Positions 1 through 7,208 of a DNA stretch of 10,340 nt are shown piece by piece. The DNA comes from JAFDZW01 sp038229915. Its GTDB lineage: Bacteria > Bacteroidota > Ignavibacteria > Palsa-1295. Below the pieces are notes generated by a model that worked only from the letters and a program-made list of their open reading frames with translations, was not told the DNA's origin and searched no databases. Location of the stretch: the NCBI GenBank assembly GCA_038229915.1, contig JBBRNY010000087.1, forward strand, positions 1 to 10,340, written 5' to 3'. Both the position numbers and the translations under genes were made by a program. The stretch's first letter is position 1, and each line of letters opens with the position of its first letter.

Positions 1-492
1 GATGAAGAGGGCAGAGGTGATGATCTGTTCGTGCAACCGATGAGTACACAAAAAGAACTTTCGAGAAGAAAATTTGTCAGTTTCAAAGTTGATAGCTCAA
101 AAGTGGAATTTGTGCTCTCGGCAACTGGTGGTGATTCAAGACGTGATAGCGCATCGTTCATTGTCCGCAATGGCAAGACAATTTTATATCGTGACCAGTG
201 GACGCTTCGTGCATACACTCAGGATCGGCCTGAATTAGTTGAGCGCGAACGTCAAGAAGTGATCAACACTGAATTCGATCGCTTCCTGCGTCAATCACAT
301 TTTATCTCAACCGATTCTCTTGCAAAAAATCCGTTGTCAGTGATAACGCGGCGTATGGACTCGAGAGATTTTTCAGCACTTTCAAAAAGTAAACTTCCGG
401 TATTCACCTATTTTTCAGCAACCGAGGGTTCTAAAGCTATCTATTGGAGCCCACGAGATAAACAAATTGATGTCATTAACATTGGTAAATAA
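1..492 (+). CDS. Hypothetical protein, 5'-truncated by the window edge, paralogue of the next gene
   Basis: I do not recognise this family. The frame is open from base 1, so the gene very probably begins before the window. The internal GTG (31) and ATG (40) are weaker start choices. The next gene supports this: the shared NGKxxxxxDQW-like motif lies 81 residues from its start, but only 67 residues of frame are visible here before the equivalent Trp. From that Trp the two proteins run 96 and 99 residues to their ends, and both finish with an aromatic, beta-rich tail (here VFTYFSATEGSKAIYW). The visible part is soluble, mixed-charge and has no membrane segment. It is 2 nt upstream of the next start and so probably co-transcribed with it and with the nuclease gene. 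Function is unknown. A periplasmic role is only a guess from the paralogue's possible signal peptide. Confidence 0.7.
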   Translation, partial: DEEGRGDDLFVQPMSTQKELSRRKFVSFKVDSSKVEFVLSATGGDSRRDSASFIVRNGKTILYRDQWTLRAYTQDRPELVERERQEVINTEFDRFLRQSHFISTDSLAKNPLSVITRRMDSRDFSALSKSKLPVFTYFSATEGSKAIYWSPRDKQIDVINIGK

Positions 493-494
493 TA

Positions 495-1037
495 ATGCAT
501 AGCTGCTTAGCACTGTTGTTTTCGATCACCTCTGCTTTCTTGAGAGTAGATACACTTCCCGCGCCGGTCGAGAAACCGATCGGCTCGGTTCTTCGCACTG
601 TCCGTGAGATGGAAATGACCGGCGATACGACCAAAGAAATATTGCAGATCGAAACAACAAAAGAGAAGCGCTTTGATAAGATCATCGTTAGGTTTGGTAT
701 TTATATAAATGGAAAAAACGTTTTTCAGGATCAATGGAAAGCATCAACGTATTTTGACCCAAGGGATAAATGGACTGATACGACGAAATGGAAACATCTC
801 ACAAGAATTTTGCGCGGCTTTTTCGTAAATCAGAATTTTACGATGAGTGGTGATGAAGACTTGCTCGCCATACTCGAACGTGCTGAAGTTGCTGATATAA
901 AAGTAAATACTCGCGAGGCAAAAGAATTTGATTCCTCGCCGCACAAACTGTTTTCTGTTTATGGCGGCAGGAATCATCTCTATGCTCTGACGTGGCTTGA
1001 ATCGAAGAAAAAATTTGTGAAGGTCTGGAAAAATTGA
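495..1037 (+). CDS. Hypothetical, possibly exported protein; tandem paralogue of the preceding gene
   Basis: 180-residue protein of unrecognised family. The ATG lies 2 nt after the upstream stop, and the stop lies 3 nt before the nuclease start, so this is the middle gene of a compact operon. Residues 1-14 (MHSCLALLFSITSA) are hydrophobic and could be a signal peptide, but there is no Lys/Arg at the N-terminus and no clear lipobox, so export is uncertain. The core resembles the upstream protein: YINGKNVFQDQW here against VRNGKTILYRDQW there, then similar spacing, a C-terminal aromatic strand (SVYGGRNHLYALTW against TYFSATEGSKAIYW) and a Lys/Val-rich end. The rest is charged and lysine-rich. 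No catalytic motif is visible. The upstream region has no Shine-Dalgarno sequence, as elsewhere in the window. Confidence 0.8.
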   Translation: MHSCLALLFSITSAFLRVDTLPAPVEKPIGSVLRTVREMEMTGDTTKEILQIETTKEKRFDKIIVRFGIYINGKNVFQDQWKASTYFDPRDKWTDTTKWKHLTRILRGFFVNQNFTMSGDEDLLAILERAEVADIKVNTREAKEFDSSPHKLFSVYGGRNHLYALTWLESKKKFVKVWKN

Positions 1038-1040
1038 TCA

Positions 1041-4000
1041 ATGTACTCAGTTTGTAATCATAAAGATACTTCTGTCTTCGATAGTTTCGAACGCGAAATT
1101 ACGCGACGTGTCATGGCCGGTGATACTCGCAGTGTGCTTTATGTTGTTCCGACTGGTGCCGAAGCCCGTGACTTGCTCAACCGCATTACCTCTGTTTCAA
1201 ATACTTCGGCAGTCAGTGTACCTCACATTCTTTCGCTCAACGAGCTCATCTCTGCATTTCGCTCTGCGATCAGCCCTGAATTAGAATTGCTCAGCGCTTC
1301 ACAGTCGGCGGCGCTGATAGAACTGGCACTCAGAAAGTTGTTCATCCAACATAAACTTGAATATTTTGAACAACACGGCAGTGGAGCATCGCTTCCGGTG
1401 TTTCAAGGCACGTTCGACGAGATCGTTTCTGCGATCAATAGTATTAAAGAACGCGGAGTAACCGTCGATGAACTTTCATCGCTTTTAGCATCGGCCCCAC
1501 AAAGCTCGGAGCAACGAAAACTTCGCGATGTCATTGAGATCTACCGTGAATATGAAGTGCTGTTGTCCAACTCATCGGTCGATCAGCACGGTCAAAATTT
1601 TGTTATAAAAAAATATCTCGGCTTACCTATTGATAGAAACAATGCAGAGTCAGTCGCTCGTCTCGCAAATACATTTCGACGAATGTTCCCTGATGTTCGA
1701 GACGTGTTTATTGCGCCGTTCGTGCGTTTCGCCGAGCCGGCATTGGATCTTTTACTTGCTCTCGGTTATATTAATGATCTTTCAGTTACCTATGAGCTTG
1801 ATTTTTCGCCGGGGAATTTACAGCTGTTCAAATATCAGGATGAATTCGTCAATGTATTAAGATCGCAAGGTTTTCACTTTAGAGAAACAGCGCGGGAACA
1901 TCTTCCTGAACATATTGATGGGTTCCGCTCAGAACTACGCCGTCGTCTCTTTACCAGAAAAAGTCGTTCAAAGGTTGCGACTGAATTACAAAAATTTGAC
2001 GCAAGTAATTTTGTCACGATCTACAAAGCTCCAGCGGTCGAAGATGAGGTTCGCTATGTTGCACGAACGTTGAAGCAATTGATCAGAGATAACCCGAACA
2101 TCGAGTATTCTCGCATTGGCGTTGCCTCTTCTGATCAAGATCGTTATGCTCCTCTTATTCTTTCGATCTTCCGCGAGTATGGTATCCCGTTCCAACTTAC
2201 GCATCGGACCTCATTAGATCATTCATCTTTTTTTGCCTCGATCGACAATCTGCTCGAACTTGGGCAGTACAAATTGAGCCGTAAACGTATTCGGTCACTG
2301 CTCGAGTCTCCGTATATGACTATTCGTCGAGATAATCATTTGATCGACAAGGCGACGTTGCTGAGAGTGCTCAGCCGTTACTCTTTTCCGCAAGGGGCGA
2401 AAGAGTGGCATGGGATGATGGATGAACTTGCGGGGAGTCTCTTGTTGCAATTGCGATCATCTGTTGACGATGACCTCGAACGAAAAAGAACGGAACAAAC
2501 ATACGCAGACCTATTGATCGCGCGCGAGGATATGTTGGTGGTCGAGAAATTGATCGCAACACTTTCATCACCAAGAACTCCGTCAGAATTTGTAGAGAAT
2601 ATTAAGACATTGATCGGTACACTTGGTTCAGTATCGCTCATACTTTCCGGTGCCGATACGATGCTCGTTGCTGATGAATTGGAAATGGAGACTCGAAGTT
2701 ATCGCGCATTCATCGAATTGACCGATGAATTACTCACCGTGTGCAGAACGCTTGGCTTTGCCGAGGAAAAATTACCGTTATCGTTCTATCTCGAACGAAT
2801 CAGATCTGCGGCATCAAAATTACGCTATACCGTCCGACCAGAGCCGGGGGCAGCGATCACCGTGACATCATTTGATCAAACGATCGGTTCGGAGTTCGAC
2901 CATCTGTTCTTGTTGGGACTTCGTGACGGACTGTTCCCGAGTAGCTACCGACCCGCATTGTTCACACCAACTGAATACAGCCAAACACATGATACTCATC
3001 TGATCGAATCACGATTTTTATTCTATCAGACACTCTGTACGTCTATCGGGAAGTTGTATCTCACACTTCATAGCGGCACACAAGATGGAAGTCGTGCCTA
3101 TCATCCCTCAGTATTTCTTGACGCATTCAATGAAATTGTTATGGTGTCTTCGGCTGAAGAATCAACTTCGGTGATATTTAGTGCAAGTGAATTGTACCGC
3201 AGTGTGGCTCGGCATACGAATTGGGCTTCTGATTCAGATATTTCAGTGCTTGCAACTACGATAGAAGCTTCAGGGATGCAATCGTCATCAGTCGATCGCT
3301 TGAAAAACATTGAGCCGAAATTAATTGCGACCGAACGTGTACGTCGAAGCACAAGCACAAGTGTTTTTTCGGGAGTGTTACCATCTGGACTCTTATCAGA
3401 AGAGGAGCACGCCCGACTTGAGACATATCGTGGTTCTGTTTTTTCTGTCTCGCAATTGGAGACCTATGCGGCTTGCGGATTTAAATATTTTTGTCGATAC
3501 ATTCTCGGTATCAATACACCGGCGGGCGAACCGAATGAAGGTTTAGATTCAAGCGAGCAGGGAAGTATGCTCCATAATAGTCTCTATCAGATTCTCGAGC
3601 GCTTTCGCGCTTCGGGAATGAATATTCGTACGATGGGTGACGAGGCGACTCCTATTGCGAATCAAATTGTTTCTGAGCTTTATCCCGAATCACCAACATC
3701 GTCACTCGATCCGTTTATCCAACTCGACCGCGAGAGATTGTTTTCTCGTCGTGGTGATGGTAAAAGTATTATCGAGCGATTTATCGAAACCGAGCAAGGT
3801 GAAGCATTAACGGAGATCACTTCACAACCCAAATATTTTGAATTGGCGTTCGGTGACAAGCGAGCAACCCAACGCGAAGGATATCCCGACCCACAAAAGC
3901 CCGTTGAGATAGAAGGGATAAAGATTCGCGGAAAGATCGACCGCATTGATATGGATGATCAGGGGCATCTTGTTGTCGTTGATTACAAACGTACTTCTGG

Positions 4001-4418
4001 TGCAATACAGAAAGATATTAAGAACGGATATTCATTGCAGTTGCCATTGTATCTGCGAATTGCCGAAGATATGCTTCGGGCACATTTAGGAAGTGAGACT
4101 GTTGCGGGTGTCGGCGCGCTCTATCATTCGCTCAATTATGGTAAAGAGAAACGAGATTTTCGTATTGCACTAAAAGAAGCTATCGACAATAAAGTTATAG
4201 AACAACCATCGTCAAGAAATAAAGGAACTTCAAGCGAAGAGATAGCCCAATTTATTGAATCGGTCATTGGGTTTGCCAAGCAATATGTCGATGGTATTGC
4301 AAGCGGTCGTTTTCCTTTGGTTAAGGAGAGTCGTCGTACCAAAAGCTGTGCATACTGCGAATTTAACCCTATTTGCCGTGTCGATCAAGCCGAAATAGAC
4401 GGAGTGCTGCCACTGTAG
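1041..4418 (+). CDS. addB: AddB/RecB-type PD-(D/E)XK nuclease with degenerate helicase domain and Fe-S cysteines
   Basis: 1125 residues, the usual size for AddB (about 1150). AddB pairs with the AddA helicase-nuclease in the cytoplasm to resect double-strand breaks for RecA loading. The N-terminus reads YVVPTGAEARDLL (residues 34-46) where a UvrD-like helicase would have a P-loop; there is no GKT/S, so this domain is probably not an ATPase. A later helicase-like segment (about 606-632, ending RDGLFP) matches the family. The nuclease domain starts about residue 805: His845 in GSMLHNSL, Asp967 in GKIDRID, Asp981-Lys983 in VVVDYKR and Gln1000/Tyr1004 in QLPLY form the RecB-family active site. 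Cys1103, 1106 and 1112 (C-x2-C-x5-C), with Cys812 or Cys818, match the AddB 4Fe-4S clamp. It starts 3 nt after the preceding gene. No addA follows. The gene could equally be named as a generic RecB-like nuclease. Confidence 0.88.
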   Translation: MYSVCNHKDTSVFDSFEREITRRVMAGDTRSVLYVVPTGAEARDLLNRITSVSNTSAVSVPHILSLNELISAFRSAISPELELLSASQSAALIELALRKLFIQHKLEYFEQHGSGASLPVFQGTFDEIVSAINSIKERGVTVDELSSLLASAPQSSEQRKLRDVIEIYREYEVLLSNSSVDQHGQNFVIKKYLGLPIDRNNAESVARLANTFRRMFPDVRDVFIAPFVRFAEPALDLLLALGYINDLSVTYELDFSPGNLQLFKYQDEFVNVLRSQGFHFRETAREHLPEHIDGFRSELRRRLFTRKSRSKVATELQKFDASNFVTIYKAPAVEDEVRYVARTLKQLIRDNPNIEYSRIGVASSDQDRYAPLILSIFREYGIPFQLTHRTSLDHSSFFASIDNLLELGQYKLSRKRIRSLLESPYMTIRRDNHLIDKATLLRVLSRYSFPQGAKEWHGMMDELAGSLLLQLRSSVDDDLERKRTEQTYADLLIAREDMLVVEKLIATLSSPRTPSEFVENIKTLIGTLGSVSLILSGADTMLVADELEMETRSYRAFIELTDELLTVCRTLGFAEEKLPLSFYLERIRSAASKLRYTVRPEPGAAITVTSFDQTIGSEFDHLFLLGLRDGLFPSSYRPALFTPTEYSQTHDTHLIESRFLFYQTLCTSIGKLYLTLHSGTQDGSRAYHPSVFLDAFNEIVMVSSAEESTSVIFSASELYRSVARHTNWASDSDISVLATTIEASGMQSSSVDRLKNIEPKLIATERVRRSTSTSVFSGVLPSGLLSEEEHARLETYRGSVFSVSQLETYAACGFKYFCRYILGINTPAGEPNEGLDSSEQGSMLHNSLYQILERFRASGMNIRTMGDEATPIANQIVSELYPESPTSSLDPFIQLDRERLFSRRGDGKSIIERFIETEQGEALTEITSQPKYFELAFGDKRATQREGYPDPQKPVEIEGIKIRGKIDRIDMDDQGHLVVVDYKRTSGAIQKDIKNGYSLQLPLYLRIAEDMLRAHLGSETVAGVGALYHSLNYGKEKRDFRIALKEAIDNKVIEQPSSRNKGTSSEEIAQFIESVIGFAKQYVDGIASGRFPLVKESRRTKSCAYCEFNPICRVDQAEIDGVLPL

Positions 4419-4441
4419 TTTTATATCGCTGTAACTTCCAA

Positions 4442-4510
4442 GCGACTTTTGTATTATATATGTATTTACGACTTTGTATGGGCTACGAACCTTTGGGTTT
4501 GCGACTTTTG
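4442..4510 (+). repeat. Three copies of CGACTTT(T)G in the spacer upstream of the protease gene
   Basis: The 138-nt spacer between the nuclease stop and the protease start contains GCGACTTTTG at 4442-4451, ACGACTTTG at 4468-4476 and GCGACTTTTG again at 4501-4510, all in the same orientation. An AACCTTTG sits between the last two. The TTTG endings resemble the -7 element of Bacteroidota promoters (TAnnTTTG), but the TA is missing and I see no well-spaced -33 TTTG. They may be transcription signals or regulator sites, or chance. No strong terminator separates the two genes: CGCT/AGCG (4427-4444) is only a 4-bp stem. Confidence 0.4.
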
Positions 4511-4556
4511 GGGTAGTTTACGTGTTATTATAGTGCTTACAAATATATCTGTTGTT

Positions 4557-7100
4557 ATGATGAAAATGATGTCAAAATGGGGAATAGTTTTCCTCATGTT
4601 TATGAGTGTTTCTAATGTGTTTGCTCAAAAGCCTCAATCGATCGATCAAGGGTTATTTATTCGAACAATGGCTCCTGCTTCTACTGAAACCGCATTCCCG
4701 ACCGATGCCGGTTTTTTTCGCGTGAACACGACCATGCTCTCCTCGGCATCACGGTTCTCGCCGGAGATCACCAGAATCAATAATTTCCCGCTTGGAGGGA
4801 AACTCGTAAATCTTAACGTGTCACAATTCGATGCGCTGACTCGTGATGCGAATATCAGTGTGATGACCGCAAAGGGGAACATCCCATTCAAGCTTCCCGA
4901 ATATGCACTTTTTCGCGGCGAAGTCGAAGGTCTCACAGGCTCGCACGTCTATATAGCAGTGTTTCCCGATCATGCACTCGGATATGTTGAAGTGCCGACT
5001 GACAATGGTGTAAGCACTCGGTATCTTATTCAACCGGTAACTATAAATTCGGAAGTTGTCTCGACGATGATCGTCTATAAGCAAGATGCTGTCGATCGTG
5101 GAAACGATCAGGCGTGGAAATGGAATTGCGGTTCGGAAGAATTACCAAAGAATTTCAAGGCGATTGATCGTGTCTCGAAAGAACTCGCTATCGAAAGTCA
5201 GTCGATGCCTCAGACACCCGAAGCATCGCCGAGAACCGTAAAGTTATTGAAGATCGATCTTGACTGTGACCATGACTTTTATCTTGATTTTAAATCAGAT
5301 ACAACCAAAGGTCTCACCTACGCACTTGCTACTCTTGGTGCAGTCAGCGATGTGTATCTTCGCGATCTCAATGCCGGAGTTGTTGCGCAATACTTGCACA
5401 TTTGGGCTATTGACGATCCATTCCCAGGCACGACAAATAATGAATTCCTTCCAGAATTTGAAGCCTACGGCGGTAGTTCGCTTCCCGATGATAACCGCTC
5501 ATCAGCAATTTTATTATCAGGTGTTAATGGTATCGGTGGGTTGGCTTATGTTGAGGTTATCTGCCCAGGCTCGGGCGGTGGAAGTGCGTATGCTAGTTGC
5601 GGTACAGATAATGTTTATACCTATCCGAAAGACGGTTTTATTTGGGACGTCGATGTAGTGGCGCATGAATTCGGACATAACGTCGGCTCACTTCATACAC
5701 ATAACTGTTCGTGGGCACCGGCGATCGACTCGTGCGTTGCTGCTGAAGGCAGTTGTTATAGTACGCCGGTTCCGACGCGTGGTACGATCATGAGCTATTG
5801 CCATCTCACTCCGAAAGGCGTTGATCTCAAGTTTCATGTTCGCAACATCCCAAAAATGAAAGGTTGGATACAAGCGGCTAAATGTGCGCCAACGGTGCAG
5901 CTTCCTATTGCCATTGCCGGCTATGACCAATACGTTTGCAACACTGATTCAGCAACATTTACCGGTGACGGGCAATACGGGCAGACACCATATTCTTATT
6001 CATGGAGACTGTTGACAAGTCCGATAGTGCTTTCAACAAATCTTGTTTTCAAGGTCAAGCCCCCGACATCCACTTCGTATGTAATGACGCTGACCGATGC
6101 CAATAATTTGCGTACCTACGATACAGTTCATGTTACGATCGATAAACCAAAAGCAAATGGCGGTGGTAATATTACGGTCTGCGGAGTTGGTAATATCTCA
6201 CTCAATGGTAGTTCTAGCACCGGAATTGCACCAATAAAGTATCAATGGACAGAAAAACAATCGGGTGCAGTCATTGGCTCAACAGCTATTGTTAATATTC
6301 CACTGACGACGACAAAAGTCTATTCGCTGAAGATCACTGATTCTGCCGGCTGCCAAAGTACGGATGATATCGTGGTAACGGTTTCGACAAAACCCCAAGC
6401 TCAGATCTCTCCGTTAGGACCAATAACGATGTGTCCGGGTGATACGGTTGTCCTTGATGGTGGTGCAGGTTTTGGGCAGTACATTTGGTCGAATGGCAGA
6501 ACAACTCAGAAGATCAATGTGATGATTGCCGGAAATTATTCGGTGATCGTTTCTAACACCGGAGGCGGATGTTCGGACACTTCAAAAACAGTGTCGGTCT
6601 CATTGAATACTGCGCCAGCAAAGCCGACGATTACTATCATCGGCGATACACTTCTTGCTACGCCAGGGGCTCTTAGCTATAAATGGTACCGTAATAATAT
6701 TCTCATTCCCGGAGCATCTTCTGAAAAATTTACCCCAAGTAGTGGCGGCACATTTACGGTAGTGGTATCTAATGCTACCGGTTGTACGACAAGATCAAGT
6801 CAGTTGGCATTTACACCGACCGGTGCGGGTGTAACAAGTACCGAGCTAAGCTCAGCCGTTACTATTTTCCCGAATCCGGCGAATGAAGTGATCAATATTG
6901 GATGGAAGGGAATTACTGCTTCTCATTTGAATGTCTCGATCACCGATCTTCTTGGGAAGACGGTATATCGTAGCACGATGATCGATGCTAATGCAATTTC
7001 AAATATGACGATCGACGTCAAAACATTTCAAGCCGGTACCTACTGGGTGCATTATTCTTTGGATGGTATCGAAGCCGTGAAGAAGTTTATCAAACAGTAA
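4557..7100 (+). CDS. Secreted reprolysin-like (M12B-type) zinc metalloprotease with PKD/Ig-like repeats and T9SS sorting domain
   Basis: 847 residues from the ATG at 4557. That start gives a clean signal peptide (Met-Lys-rich start, hydrophobic 8-22, cleavage after VFA at 23); an open frame continues upstream to a TTG at 4449 but spoils it. Residues about 30-190 resemble an adamalysin propeptide (FRGEVEGLTGSHVYIAV), with Cys191 in WKWNCGS a candidate cysteine switch. The catalytic domain (about 225-445) has the zinc motif HEFGHNVGSLH (His370, Glu371, His374, His380) and the Met-turn IMSYC (Met412). Cysteines around it suggest disulphides, fitting an extracellular enzyme. Four beta-sandwich PKD/Ig-like domains follow at about 450-530, 530-612, 612-685 and 685-758. 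The last 85 residues are a T9SS type A sorting domain: IFPNPANEVINI, DLLGKTVY, AGTYWVHY and KKFIKQ. The protein is expected to cross the outer membrane by T9SS and be released or surface-anchored. Its substrate is unknown. It looks monocistronic, with a terminator behind it. Confidence 0.93.
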   Translation: MMKMMSKWGIVFLMFMSVSNVFAQKPQSIDQGLFIRTMAPASTETAFPTDAGFFRVNTTMLSSASRFSPEITRINNFPLGGKLVNLNVSQFDALTRDANISVMTAKGNIPFKLPEYALFRGEVEGLTGSHVYIAVFPDHALGYVEVPTDNGVSTRYLIQPVTINSEVVSTMIVYKQDAVDRGNDQAWKWNCGSEELPKNFKAIDRVSKELAIESQSMPQTPEASPRTVKLLKIDLDCDHDFYLDFKSDTTKGLTYALATLGAVSDVYLRDLNAGVVAQYLHIWAIDDPFPGTTNNEFLPEFEAYGGSSLPDDNRSSAILLSGVNGIGGLAYVEVICPGSGGGSAYASCGTDNVYTYPKDGFIWDVDVVAHEFGHNVGSLHTHNCSWAPAIDSCVAAEGSCYSTPVPTRGTIMSYCHLTPKGVDLKFHVRNIPKMKGWIQAAKCAPTVQLPIAIAGYDQYVCNTDSATFTGDGQYGQTPYSYSWRLLTSPIVLSTNLVFKVKPPTSTSYVMTLTDANNLRTYDTVHVTIDKPKANGGGNITVCGVGNISLNGSSSTGIAPIKYQWTEKQSGAVIGSTAIVNIPLTTTKVYSLKITDSAGCQSTDDIVVTVSTKPQAQISPLGPITMCPGDTVVLDGGAGFGQYIWSNGRTTQKINVMIAGNYSVIVSNTGGGCSDTSKTVSVSLNTAPAKPTITIIGDTLLATPGALSYKWYRNNILIPGASSEKFTPSSGGTFTVVVSNATGCTTRSSQLAFTPTGAGVTSTELSSAVTIFPNPANEVINIGWKGITASHLNVSITDLLGKTVYRSTMIDANAISNMTIDVKTFQAGTYWVHYSLDGIEAVKKFIKQ

Positions 7101-7120
7101 TGGTAACATTACGCTAAAAG

Positions 7121-7150
7121 AAAGGCAGTCAGTAATGACTGCCTTTTTTT
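7121..7150 (+). terminator. Intrinsic terminator after the metalloprotease gene
   Basis: A perfect 11-bp inverted repeat (AAAGGCAGTCA at 7121-7131 and TGACTGCCTTT at 7136-7146) with a GTAA loop is followed by a run of T to 7150. It lies 20 nt past the protease stop and ends 58 nt before ptsI, so it should separate the two transcription units. The A run on the 5' side could also give partial termination for leftward transcription, although no minus-strand gene reads through here. Confidence 0.93.
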
Positions 7151-7208
7151 GTTTTACGGGAAACATTACGGCACTTCTATTGTATATTCTTATCAATAAC
7201 TTAGTAGA

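Noticed and set aside
31..42. GTG (31) or ATG (40) as the true start of the first gene
   Set aside because: The frame is open to base 1, and the paralogue has about 14 more residues before the shared motif, so the start is probably upstream of the window.
4427..4450. Possible terminator after the nuclease gene
   Set aside because: Only a 4-bp stem (CGCT/AGCG) with a 10-nt loop and an interrupted T run.
4449..4556. N-terminal extension of the protease from a TTG
   Set aside because: It would put 36 residues ahead of a normal signal peptide; ATG at 4557 gives a standard one.
5260..5658. 132-codon plus-strand open frame inside the protease gene
   Set aside because: It is out of frame with the propeptide and catalytic domain, whose motifs are clear in the main frame; the composition is unconvincing.
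5905..6830. DNA-level tandem repeats in the PKD/Ig-like region
   Set aside because: The domains are similar in fold and motif order, but I see no repeated nucleotide blocks; this is old protein-domain duplication.
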